Shown here in pieces: positions 17,568 through 25,816 of a DNA stretch of 64,000 nt (the stretch's first letter is position 1; each line of letters begins with the position of its first letter). The stretch is from Clostridium scatologenes (GTDB lineage Bacteria; Bacillota; Clostridia; Clostridiales; Clostridiaceae): contig NZ_CP009933.1 in the NCBI RefSeq assembly GCF_000968375.1, forward strand, positions 3,968,001 through 4,032,000, read 5' to 3'. The translations under genes and the position numbers were made by a program. The notes under the pieces were generated by a model. It was not told the origin of the DNA and searched no databases. It saw only the letters and a list, made by a program, of their open reading frames with translations.

Positions 17568-18485
17568 CTAATTATTTTTCTCTAATAAATAAACTATAAA
17601 ATCATTTTTCTCTTTGCTACTTAAGCTATATATTAAACTCTTAGCATATTCAGGATCTTTATCATATTCTGAAATTATAATGCTAAATTGGTTTTCTTTT
17701 GTCTTATTTTCGACTTTTTTTTCATTAGGATTAATTATTATTATATTTTTTTCTCCTTTAGGAGCTATATTTAAAATTTCTTGTTTTACTCTTTCATCCG
17801 ATACATTAACACAATTTGTAAGAAGCCATTTTTCTACTACTCTATCTGATGCAATTAATAGTTTTTCCTTACACTTCTCATCTACAAGTTCATTAAAAAA
17901 ATCACCTGTATGGCTGTCTACTTTAACAAAAATAACCTGAATACCTTGACTCATTAATTTATTCATCTTTTCATAGTATTCAACTGAAGATTGCTCCTTT
18001 CTTTCCCAGAAACCTGTAGCATGATGGCATATTCCTTCATAATCATGAAATATTACTACACACTTATCTCCCTTTTCAATTGCATATTGTACAGCTTTAA
18101 CAGCAGCTTCTAACTCTCCTGCTATCTGCCTTATATTCTTTTTAGAGCTATCTTTTGCTGAAGAACTATTAATGTATTCAACTACATTATTTCTAACTGC
18201 TACCAATCCGTAAGAATATTCCTCTGTACTAATATTGTAACTTCCATCAACATAAACATGTAAGCAATCCTTAGGATAATTATTATCTTCTTTTCTCAAT
18301 AATTTTGTATCCTCGCTTAAATACTCGCTTGCACTTTCAATGTCTGGAAAACTCTTATACTTAGCTCCTTTAACCCCTTTAACATACTTTAAACACTCTG
18401 ACCAAGTGCTAACTATTTTATTTTCCACTTTTTCATTAGTTTCAAAATTGAATCCTTCTTTTATCGCATATACTTTTTTTCCCAT
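17568..18485 (-). CDS. rnhA: Ribonuclease H (RNase HI) with N-terminal viroplasmin domain
   Basis: 305 residues in three parts. Residues 1-60 are a caulimovirus-viroplasmin/RNase H1 N-terminal domain (VYAIKEGFN, then VKGAKYKSF), known to bind RNA-DNA hybrid or dsRNA. Residues 75-210 are the RNase H fold with its acidic residues in VDGSYN, GELEAA, HDYEG and the final NELVDEKCK. It cleaves RNA in RNA-DNA hybrids. About 95 residues follow with no recognised domain (lysine-rich linker, then an acidic helical end), which is longer than the basic family. GAGAGG precedes the ATG. Confidence 0.88.
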   Translation of the reverse strand: MGKKVYAIKEGFNFETNEKVENKIVSTWSECLKYVKGVKGAKYKSFPDIESASEYLSEDTKLLRKEDNNYPKDCLHVYVDGSYNISTEEYSYGLVAVRNNVVEYINSSSAKDSSKKNIRQIAGELEAAVKAVQYAIEKGDKCVVIFHDYEGICHHATGFWERKEQSSVEYYEKMNKLMSQGIQVIFVKVDSHTGDFFNELVDEKCKEKLLIASDRVVEKWLLTNCVNVSDERVKQEILNIAPKGEKNIIIINPNEKKVENKTKENQFSIIISEYDKDPEYAKSLIYSLSSKEKNDFIVYLLEKNN

Positions 18486-18874
18486 ATTAACCTCTCTTTT
18501 TTAACAGCTATTTATATAGTATCTACCGCAAAATACTTTATATTTAACTTTTGCAGTTTAAAAATAATGCAACGCATTTTCAGAGGACAATTGTCATCTG
18601 TCCTCTAAAAAAGTTGCTTCGTATTGTGCTTATTTTAAACGAAAATTTCATATTTGCCAAAGCTAAGCATTTAAACACTATAATAATCACTTTATACATA
18701 AAGTATACAATAAATTATAATTTCTGCAATAAATCTTTTGCACATATAAGTTCCATAAATTACTTTAACAAATTTTATGATTTTCATTAGACTAAAAATC
18801 AAAAATATTATAATATCATAATCAAGGTATTTGAATAGTGTGAAAACATTAAAATTTAGAAAGGCGAGGTATTT
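18486..18874. other. Divergent intergenic region, RNase H / FtsH
   Basis: It contains the dispersed repeat at 18560-18637. The remaining AT-rich sequence should hold promoters for both flanking genes. TTGAAT at about 18829 is a possible -35 for the ftsH paralogue but lacks a good -10. No credible ORF. Confidence 0.35.
18560..18637. repeat. Small dispersed repeat with GAGGACAATTG core
   Basis: CAGAGGACAATTG and CTGTCCTCT form an inverted core. They are flanked by AATGCAACGCATTTT on the left and AAGTTGCTTCGTATTGTGCTTATTTT on the right, which are themselves imperfectly inverted. It matches parts of the larger element at 20621-20893 and the one at 31955-32026. Confidence 0.6.
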
Positions 18875-20620
18875 ATGAATAAAATCAAAAACAAATTTAT
18901 ATTAATTCCTGTATTGACCGCTATAGTTTTCCTAGGCTGTTCTATATTTTTTAATTATGCACTTAAAACTAAAGATTATAAATCTTATGTGTTATTTTTA
19001 AATGATATATCTAATAAAAATATTTCTACTGTTTATATAACTAATTCTCCTAAAATATCTGTAAAATTAAAAAATGGAGCTATATATGAAACAGATAATC
19101 CTAGAACAAATGATTTTAAAGAATCCTTGCTAAAAAACAACATCTCTGTTTCTGAAGACACTCCGTACGATAACAGAGGTCTATTTTCTACAGTTGGTTT
19201 AGTTATATCTATTATTGCTATTGCTGTCATGTGGTTAAAATCTTCTAACATTCCTTCTAAGGGCATTTTAGCAGTAGATAATTTAGATACAGTGGAAGTT
19301 GGAAGCACTGATTATAACTTTGAGAGTATTGCTGGTAATGAAGAAGCTAAAGAAAGTGTAAAAGATTTAGTAGATTTCTTAAAAAAGCCCGATAAATATG
19401 CCTCTTACGGTGCACGAATGCCAAAGGGTGTTATACTCTATGGGGAACCTGGTACGGGAAAAACTCTTCTTGCAAAGGCAGTTGCAGGCGAAGCCGGAGT
19501 TCCATTTTATGCTGTCTCAGGTTCTGATTTTATTCAAGTGTATGTTGGAGTAGGTGCTAGTCGTATAAGACAATTATTTAAAAAAGCTAGAAATAATAGC
19601 ACTGGAAAAGCAGTTATATTCATTGATGAAATTGATGCTATAGGTAAAAAAAGAGATTCTGGAAAAAGCACTGGAGGATCTGACGAAAGAGATCAAACTT
19701 TAAATGCTCTTCTTACTGAGATGTCTGGATTTAATGAAAAAGAAGGCATTATAATAATGGCTGCTACCAATAGATTAGATATGCTTGACCCTGCATTACT
19801 AAGACCCGGAAGATTTGACAGACATATAGAAATAATGCTTCCAGATATAAGTGCAAGAGAAAAAATACTTGATTTACATTTAAAAAATAAACCTATTGGA
19901 AATATAAATATAAAAGAATGGGCACAAAAAACCTCTTATTTTTCTGGAGCCAAAATTGAAAATTTAGTAAATGAAGCTGCAATATTGGCTTGTAAAGAAA
20001 ATAGTAAAAACATAAATGATTTACATTTAGATAAAGCATTTTCTATAGTTTTGGCAGGCCACGAAAAGAAAAATAGAGATTATATAAAGGATATTGATAG
20101 AAAAATTACTGCTTATCATGAAGCTGGACATGCTCTTGTATCTTTAAAGGTTCTACCTAATGAAACAGTATCAAAAATAACCATTATACCAAGTACTAAA
20201 GGCGCTGGAGGATATACTTTAAGCATACCTGAGGACAACCTATATCAAAATAAAAACTATTTAAAAAATAGAATAATGGTACTTCTTGGAGGACGAGCTG
20301 CTGAAGAAATTATATTTGGAGCTGACTATATAACTACAGGTGCTCATAATGACTTAAAACGCAGTACAAGCATATCTTTTAACATGGTAACTCAATATGG
20401 TATGGGTGAAACTTTAGGTCTCTTAAATATGGAAGAACTTTTAAATTTGAACTTAAATCAAGATGAAATAGTTAAAGAGTGTAAAGAATTTATAGATTCT
20501 ATATATGAGGAAGTTAAGACATTACTTTTAAATGAAAAGCATAATTTAGAGAATATAACTAACTTGCTTTTAGAAAAAGAAACCTTATATAAAGAAGACC
20601 TTGTTTTAAAGGACATTTGA
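18875..20620 (+). CDS. ftsH: FtsH-family ATP-dependent zinc metalloprotease
   Basis: 581 residues. Two N-terminal transmembrane segments (about 9-29 and 104-121) flank a short extracytoplasmic domain. The AAA+ module has Walker A GEPGTGKT (190-197), Walker B IFIDEIDAIG and the second region of homology LLRPGRFDRH. The zinc site HEAGH is at 415-419, with a later Asp in the NDL segment. It degrades membrane and short-lived cytosolic proteins. The protein is shorter than main FtsH, with a divergent N domain and almost no tail beyond the protease, so it is probably a paralogue rather than the housekeeping copy. AAAGGCGAGG precedes the ATG. Confidence 0.92.
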   Translation: MNKIKNKFILIPVLTAIVFLGCSIFFNYALKTKDYKSYVLFLNDISNKNISTVYITNSPKISVKLKNGAIYETDNPRTNDFKESLLKNNISVSEDTPYDNRGLFSTVGLVISIIAIAVMWLKSSNIPSKGILAVDNLDTVEVGSTDYNFESIAGNEEAKESVKDLVDFLKKPDKYASYGARMPKGVILYGEPGTGKTLLAKAVAGEAGVPFYAVSGSDFIQVYVGVGASRIRQLFKKARNNSTGKAVIFIDEIDAIGKKRDSGKSTGGSDERDQTLNALLTEMSGFNEKEGIIIMAATNRLDMLDPALLRPGRFDRHIEIMLPDISAREKILDLHLKNKPIGNINIKEWAQKTSYFSGAKIENLVNEAAILACKENSKNINDLHLDKAFSIVLAGHEKKNRDYIKDIDRKITAYHEAGHALVSLKVLPNETVSKITIIPSTKGAGGYTLSIPEDNLYQNKNYLKNRIMVLLGGRAAEEIIFGADYITTGAHNDLKRSTSISFNMVTQYGMGETLGLLNMEELLNLNLNQDEIVKECKEFIDSIYEEVKTLLLNEKHNLENITNLLLEKETLYKEDLVLKDI

Positions 20621-20893
20621 CAGAGGACAAAGGACAATTAAGGTGAGTTTTCCGCCTTACGTCGGAAAACTAATTTATTTCTAAAGCTTGTTTTGCTAAC
20701 GCAAAATGAGCTTTAAACTTATATTAGTCAGCAATGTTTCGCTTTAGCGAAACGAGTCATCAAAAGTTTAATTAAAGATTTTTCGCAGCAAAGCGGAGAA
20801 AAATCATCCTTCACTGTCCTCTGTCAATTGTCCTCTGTCCTCTGAAAAGTCCTCTGTCCTCTAAAAAGTTGTGTCGCGTTATGCTCACTTCAT
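20621..20893. repeat. MITE-like composite repeat with GAGGACA terminal inverted repeats
   Basis: The left end CAGAGGACAAAGGACAATT and right end TCAATTGTCCTCTGTCCTC are inverted copies, the right one partly reiterated. Between them are at least four hairpins: AGTTTTCCG/CGGAAAACT, GTTTTGC/GCAAAAT within AAAGCT..AGCTTT, GTTTCGCT/AGCGAAAC, and GATTTTTC/GAAAAATC. A GTTGTGTCGCGTTATGCTCACTT tail follows. It encodes no protein. Shorter relatives occur elsewhere in the window. Confidence 0.7.
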
Positions 20894-20909
20894 AAATAAC
20901 TCGTACCTA

Positions 20910-21878
20910 CTAGTACCTTTTTCCTACGCCTAACAAAAGCGTTATTGCGCTTCCTCCTATGAGTCCTCCTAAGTGTCCAAAGTTATCCACATTACTCATA
21001 GAAAGTCCCATAAATAAGTTTATAAGTATTACTGATACAATATTAGTTATAAAACCTTTTCCTATTCTATCCTTCATTTTCATTGCAAATATTAGTGCTG
21101 CTCCAAGGAGTCCAAATATTGCTCCAGAAGCTCCTATGGAAACTGCAGATGAAAACATATAACTAAAAATTGATGAAACTATACCTGCTAAAAAATATAT
21201 AATTAAATATCTAATTTTTCCATAAATTTTTTCAATGAAAGGTCCTAGTGAGTAAAGTGCAAACATATTTAAAAGCAAATGCATAATACCACCATGCAGA
21301 AACATGCAAGTAATCAATCTGTAATACTCTCCTCTTGCTATAAGGTAATTTACTTTAGCTCCTAGAAATACTAATACATTAGTATTACTATCTATAAAGT
21401 TCCCTGATAAATAGGCAGTTACAATATATGCAAGTACATTTACAGTAATTAAAATGTATGTTATAATTGATACTTCCGTTTTTTCATAGTTTGATGATGA
21501 TCTTCTCATGCAATTTAATAACTCCTCGACTTTATTTTCCAATCCAGTACTATAATAAAGTATTTTATTATCCACAATGTTTATAAAAATGTATTCACAC
21601 TGTGGATAAATTCTCTCATTTACATTATTACCTACTATAATTTGTATTAATCTTATATTGTCACATTGTAGAGTATTTTTTAATGAATTTAGAAAATTTT
21701 CTTTATTTAAAGAGTTATAATCATTTACATTTGAAAAAAATATTACTTCTGCAGCATTTTCATACTTTTTCACAGCTCCCCAAGTACTCTGGAATCCAGA
21801 CGCTCCCTGAAACTCTATAATATTGTATCCATAAATTCCACACAGCCTATTTATTAGGTTCTTTATATACTTATCCAT
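20910..21878 (-). CDS. Rhomboid family intramembrane serine protease
   Basis: 322 residues. The first 130 are a soluble cytoplasmic domain of unknown type. From about 137 there are six to seven hydrophobic helices with the rhomboid signature: HGGIMHLLLNMFAL in TM2, the catalytic Ser251 in GASGAIFG, and the catalytic His302 in FGHLGG. It cleaves transmembrane helices of substrate proteins within the membrane. The substrate is unknown. It is separated from the next upstream gene by a terminator. Confidence 0.93.
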   Translation of the reverse strand: MDKYIKNLINRLCGIYGYNIIEFQGASGFQSTWGAVKKYENAAEVIFFSNVNDYNSLNKENFLNSLKNTLQCDNIRLIQIIVGNNVNERIYPQCEYIFINIVDNKILYYSTGLENKVEELLNCMRRSSSNYEKTEVSIITYILITVNVLAYIVTAYLSGNFIDSNTNVLVFLGAKVNYLIARGEYYRLITCMFLHGGIMHLLLNMFALYSLGPFIEKIYGKIRYLIIYFLAGIVSSIFSYMFSSAVSIGASGAIFGLLGAALIFAMKMKDRIGKGFITNIVSVILINLFMGLSMSNVDNFGHLGGLIGGSAITLLLGVGKRY

Positions 21879-21922
21879 ATTATTCTCCTTATTTTTCTCA
21901 AAAGTATTTATACTTATATTTA

Positions 21923-21953
21923 AAAAAACCTCCGAAATCTTAAATACGGAGGC
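21923..21953 (-). terminator. Terminator after the HD-GYP gene
   Basis: GCCTCCG stem (minus strand) pairs with CGGAGG around an AT loop and is followed by seven T. It lies just past the HD-GYP stop. Confidence 0.85.
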
Positions 21954-21966
21954 TTTTTAATTCATA

Positions 21967-23025
21967 CTATACAATGTCTTCTATTACAATACTAGGATTT
22001 TTAAGAAGATCTATTTCATAAAATGGAACTGGTTTTCTTGTTCTAAAATCATATAAAACTCTTATTATTGGTCTATCAGGAAATCCCCTATTCTGATTTA
22101 TTACATATCCTTCGTCACCATTTGAAAGTCTTACACAACAACCTAAAGGATAAATAGAAAATGTATCCTTAAACTTTGCAACTACCTCACTGTCAAAACT
22201 AGTTCCAGCTCCTGAAAGAATAAGTTCATAGGAATCATTAGGCGTAAATTTATTTCTATAACATCTATCATTACTTACTGCATCATATACATCACATACA
22301 CATATAACCTTAGCAAATTTTGATATCTGATTACCAGTTAAACCATAAGGATATCCTTTTCCATCAACTCTTTCATGATGTTGTTCAACAATCTTAATTA
22401 TAGACTCTGGCATTGTAATATTCTTTTTTAGTAATTCAGCACCATATATAGTATGTTTTTTTACTTCTTCAAACTCTTCCTTTGTTAAGTTTCCACCCTT
22501 ATTTAATATATCAGCAGATACTTTTGTTTTTCCTATATCGTGTAAAATTGCACCTATAACCATTTCTTTTAAATCCCACTGGTTGTACTTTCCTGTCATT
22601 CCCAAAAAAGCAGTCATTATACACGTATCTAAAGAATGTATATATGTATAATTGTCAAAAGTTTTTATGTCATAAAGGCTTTTATTAACATCACCCAACT
22701 CTACTACATAGTTTATCATCTCTTCTACACTGCTTAAAGATTCCTTAAGTTCTCTGCTATTAACATTATTAACATTTTTCATAATTCCAGACATACTCTG
22801 TATAGTAACCTGTTTTAATTCTGTTAATCTTTCATCTTCTACATTTACATCATCTAGTCTCTCATCCTGCACATACACATAAAATACACCTAGTTCTGTT
22901 AACTTTTTTATGTAACTACTGCTTAACTTCACACCTGATCTTAATAATACACGTCCTTCATTACTCAAAATGCTTTTACTAATTACCTCACCTGGTTTTA
23001 CCCTGTTTATAAATTCTAATCTCAT
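21967..23025 (-). CDS. HD-GYP domain protein, probable cyclic-di-GMP phosphodiesterase
   Basis: 352 residues. An N-terminal region of about 110 residues is followed by an HD-GYP domain. Metal ligands are visible as His130, His162-Asp163 (ILHDIGKT) and His216-His217, and the GYP motif is at 224-226 (DGKGYPYG). It would hydrolyse c-di-GMP to pGpG or GMP. A C-terminal beta-rich segment (about 290-352) resembles the DUF3391-like or PilZ-associated tails of such proteins. It lies 47 bp after a small conserved gene in the same direction and is closed by a strong terminator. GAGGTGG precedes the ATG. Confidence 0.9.
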   Translation of the reverse strand: MRLEFINRVKPGEVISKSILSNEGRVLLRSGVKLSSSYIKKLTELGVFYVYVQDERLDDVNVEDERLTELKQVTIQSMSGIMKNVNNVNSRELKESLSSVEEMINYVVELGDVNKSLYDIKTFDNYTYIHSLDTCIMTAFLGMTGKYNQWDLKEMVIGAILHDIGKTKVSADILNKGGNLTKEEFEEVKKHTIYGAELLKKNITMPESIIKIVEQHHERVDGKGYPYGLTGNQISKFAKVICVCDVYDAVSNDRCYRNKFTPNDSYELILSGAGTSFDSEVVAKFKDTFSIYPLGCCVRLSNGDEGYVINQNRGFPDRPIIRVLYDFRTRKPVPFYEIDLLKNPSIVIEDIV

Positions 23026-23072
23026 TTTTCCACCTCAATAAAATTTAATGGGCTTAAACATATTAAATAGCC

Positions 23073-23471
23073 TTATTCGTATTCTTCTTTTTTACCTTTT
23101 ATATCATCAAAAACCTTCACCATAGAATCTTTTATCAAACCACACAAATTATTTATTTTTTCACTCATATCCTCATAATTTTCAACATAATCAAATTTAA
23201 CAAGCCAAGTTGGATTATATTCATCATCCACGTCTTCTATAACATATTCACTTTTTGAAAAAGTTTCAATATCAAACAAATCAAATATTGCAGAATACTC
23301 CCATTCTTCTACATCTGAATTTGTATCAAAGTACACATTTACTTTATCACCATTATAAAACATCTTTGTAATGTATTCTGCACCATCACTAACTTCATAG
23401 CTGCCTAATTCTTTTACTATAAGATTGGTTTCCTTATCCTTTTCCATTAATACTAAAGAAGAAAAATTCAA
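23073..23471 (-). CDS. Conserved hypothetical protein (clostridial DUF6762-like)
   Basis: About 132 residues, acidic and without a signal peptide or membrane segment. Sequence such as SSLVLMEKDKETN and VKELGSYEV looks like a small conserved clostridial family that I recall as DUF6762, of unknown function. The frame opens at ATG 23483, but that codon abuts the ribosome binding site (AAAGG), so the TTG at 23471 is more likely. It precedes the HD-GYP gene and is probably co-transcribed with it. Confidence 0.65.
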   Translation of the reverse strand: MNFSSLVLMEKDKETNLIVKELGSYEVSDGAEYITKMFYNGDKVNVYFDTNSDVEEWEYSAIFDLFDIETFSKSEYVIEDVDDEYNPTWLVKFDYVENYEDMSEKINNLCGLIKDSMVKVFDDIKGKKEEYE

Positions 23472-23587
23472 TGTTAACACCATCCTTTACAAAACTATAA
23501 TTATTTCTATATAGAATAAATAAGTATTTACTTATTTCCATTTTTTGGTTATTATTATGTTGTATCCCATTTTTTAGGAGGTAGCTT

Positions 23588-23920
23588 ATGAAAAAATTTT
23601 TAATAATTTTGTTATCCCTTGCCATTATAGGCGGCTTAATAAAATACAAATATACTTATAATAAATGTACAGACATAAATTACGCGGTTCAAAAATACTT
23701 TACTACTGGAATTTTTAATGATAATAAAATGTGTAGTATATCCAAAATAAATTTAAGTTTTTCTAATGGTAGCATAGCGGTAATAAATGTGGATGGAATG
23801 GAAAATAAATCTCCTCATAAGAAAGTAGCTTATAATGTATTTTTAGAAAAAAATACTAAAGGTATATGGAAAGTAAAAAATGTATATGTTTCTAAACCTA
23901 ATTTGAATTTAGAGCAATAA
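23588..23920 (+). CDS. Small membrane-anchored or secreted hypothetical protein
   Basis: 110 residues. It begins KKFLIILLSLAIIGGL, one hydrophobic segment, then an exported domain of about 85 residues with two Cys (27 and 51) and a beta-rich pattern. TTAGGAGG lies at good spacing before the ATG, which supports a real gene. It is divergent from the acidic hypothetical gene on the left and convergent with the Fur gene on the right. I recognise no family. Confidence 0.7.
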   Translation: MKKFLIILLSLAIIGGLIKYKYTYNKCTDINYAVQKYFTTGIFNDNKMCSISKINLSFSNGSIAVINVDGMENKSPHKKVAYNVFLEKNTKGIWKVKNVYVSKPNLNLEQ

Positions 23921-23933
23921 AAGAATAGAATCT

Positions 23934-24371
23934 CTATTCTTTACTTTTTTTGTGTTCTTTCTTTTTACATTCATCACAAATTCCTTCAAGATTAATATTT
24001 AACTCTTCATTTACAGATGTAAATCCAGTGGTATTTTTTATTATTTCTCTAATTTGCTGCATAGGACAGTCTATCTCCACTTTTTTATGACATAATTTGC
24101 ACTGTATTACATGCTTATGGTCTTCTTGCTTTATAATATAATTATATTTTCCGCAGCCCAAATCAAACTTCCTTACAATATTCTTTTTTTCAAACAGTTC
24201 TAATGATCTATAAACTGTCGATAAATCAATATTTATTTTCCTATGTTTAAATTCATCAAATATAAACTCCGCACTTAACGCACTATCATTTTTACATAAG
24301 ATATCTAGTATATTTATTCTTGCCTTTGTTACCTTTATACCATGCTGTCTCAAATAATGCTCTATTTCCAT
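23934..24371 (-). CDS. Fur-family metal- or peroxide-responsive repressor
   Basis: 145 residues with the Fur fold: a winged helix (KVTKARINILDIL, then DLSTVYRSLE) and a dimer domain carrying HKHVIQC. Two CxxC zinc pairs are present (CKLC and CDEC). A Lys/His-rich tail follows. The ATG at 24371 follows GGGGTGAT and is chosen over an upstream in-frame start. It follows mntP by 49 bp in the same direction, so a metal-linked role is likely. Whether it senses Fe, Mn, Zn or peroxide cannot be told from sequence. Confidence 0.87.
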   Translation of the reverse strand: MEIEHYLRQHGIKVTKARINILDILCKNDSALSAEFIFDEFKHRKINIDLSTVYRSLELFEKKNIVRKFDLGCGKYNYIIKQEDHKHVIQCKLCHKKVEIDCPMQQIREIIKNTTGFTSVNEELNINLEGICDECKKKEHKKSKE

Positions 24372-24420
24372 ACCATCACCCCAATTTTCCCATATCCTAA
24401 ACCAATGAAATGTCAATTTA

Positions 24421-24972
24421 TTAGAAAAACATCATTTTTATGCCAAAAATAACTAGTATAATTCCACCTATGTAATCTGCATATTTACTTACTATTTCTA
24501 TACGCTTTAAATACTTTGCAATAAAAAATGCTATTGAAGCTACTACCAATGTAACTGCACCTATAAATATAGTATCATTTAAAATGACAAACTTGTTTCC
24601 TACATTATGGAGAGTAGTAAATCCTATAACCATAGCATCTATACTTACTGATATTCCTAAAATTATAACCATACCTGGCTTTATTACAGGACATTCATCC
24701 TTGTTTTCAAATCCTTCTTTTAACATCATTATTCCAACTATAGCTATTAGTGCACCTCCTATAATACTAGGAACTGAAGCTATATATCTGTTAAATAGAA
24801 AGCCTGTATAAGCTCCTAAAATAGAAAACAGAAATTGAAAAAATCCAAAAGAACCTGCAAACAAAACCCTATCTTTTGTTTTTACACTATTATTTAATCC
24901 TATGCATAAAGCCACTCCAAACGCATCTAGCGAAAGAGCCATTGCAATTATAAATAACGAATGAAAAACCAT
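24421..24972 (-). CDS. mntP: Manganese efflux pump MntP
   Basis: 183 residues with six predicted membrane helices in two related halves. The family motifs SLDAFGVAL (helix 1) and SIDAMVIGF (helix 4) carry the conserved Asp residues. It exports Mn2+. The second ATG (24972) has AAGGAG at normal spacing and is chosen over 24978. No yybP-ykoY riboswitch was seen in the 115 bp upstream. It is followed by a Fur-family gene in the same direction. Confidence 0.9.
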   Translation of the reverse strand: MVFHSLFIIAMALSLDAFGVALCIGLNNSVKTKDRVLFAGSFGFFQFLFSILGAYTGFLFNRYIASVPSIIGGALIAIVGIMMLKEGFENKDECPVIKPGMVIILGISVSIDAMVIGFTTLHNVGNKFVILNDTIFIGAVTLVVASIAFFIAKYLKRIEIVSKYADYIGGIILVIFGIKMMFF

Positions 24973-25087
24973 AACCATTCTCCTTATTATTATTTGCCAT
25001 TGTACTATACCAATATAATTTTACTTTATATCCATTACAATGTCCAGATACATACTTATATTTGTGAATTCAATAAAATATTCATTG

Positions 25088-25807
25088 TTATTCAAAAAAT
25101 CTCATTAATTTAAACCCATTATCTTTAAGCCATTGTCTTCTAATTTTATAATCAGGTAATATATTCTGTACTGTATTCCAATATTGCTTAGAATGATTCA
25201 TGTGCACTAAATGACATAATTCATGCACTACTATATAATCTACCACTTCTATAGGTGCCATTATTATTTTATAGTTATAATTTATATTTCTTTTAGATGA
25301 ACAACTTCCCCAAAGAGTTTTCTGGCTTTTTATAGTAATCTTTAATGGATTTACATTAATCAACTTACTGTAAATTTCAGTTCTTTCCATCAATACCTTT
25401 TTTGCTTGTTTTTTATATATATCGATTACATGTTTTTTAATAGTATCCCCATCTAATTCTATATTACTATTAAAATAGACTTTAAAACTTTCATTATCAA
25501 TAATAAAATTACAATTATCTGTTTTTTTATAAATTAACTCTAATTTTAATTGTATTCCCAAATATAAAAGTTTATAACCATTCTTTAAAGATGTTTTTTC
25601 TCCTAACTTTTCACCTTTAATAATATTAAGCTTACTTAATATCCATGAAGATTTTTTCTTAATTATATTTTCTATGGTTTCATTACTAATACCAAAGGGA
25701 GAAGTAACTATAACCTCTCCCTTATTAGTTATTTTGATCCCAATAGTCTTTCTTTTTTTTCTAAAAATTTTGTAACTAAATGTATTTAACTCATGACTAT
25801 CTTCCAT
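25088..25807 (-). CDS. DUF45/YgjP-type M48-like metallopeptidase
   Basis: 239 residues. The C-terminal half has the zinc protease motif HELCHLVHMNHS near residue 193 (HExxH plus a third His). Upstream is the KTLWGSCSSKRNINYN segment typical of the YgjP/WLM-like DUF45 family. No signal peptide, so cytoplasmic. Substrates of the family are poorly known. It starts 9 bp after the S41 protease gene stops and is probably co-transcribed with it. Confidence 0.85.
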   Translation of the reverse strand: MEDSHELNTFSYKIFRKKRKTIGIKITNKGEVIVTSPFGISNETIENIIKKKSSWILSKLNIIKGEKLGEKTSLKNGYKLLYLGIQLKLELIYKKTDNCNFIIDNESFKVYFNSNIELDGDTIKKHVIDIYKKQAKKVLMERTEIYSKLINVNPLKITIKSQKTLWGSCSSKRNINYNYKIIMAPIEVVDYIVVHELCHLVHMNHSKQYWNTVQNILPDYKIRRQWLKDNGFKLMRFFE

Positions 25808-25816
25808 ATTTTAGAC

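Noticed and set aside
18551..18790. Plus-strand ORF of 79 codons
   Set aside because: It runs through the dispersed repeat and into promoter sequence, with no ribosome binding site.
23434..23649. Minus-strand ORF of 71 codons
   Set aside because: It overlaps the 5' ends of two better-supported genes, lacks a ribosome binding site and looks like non-coding translation.
24973..25087. Manganese (yybP-ykoY) riboswitch before mntP
   Set aside because: The space is short and AT-rich, and I could not find the conserved GC-rich motifs.
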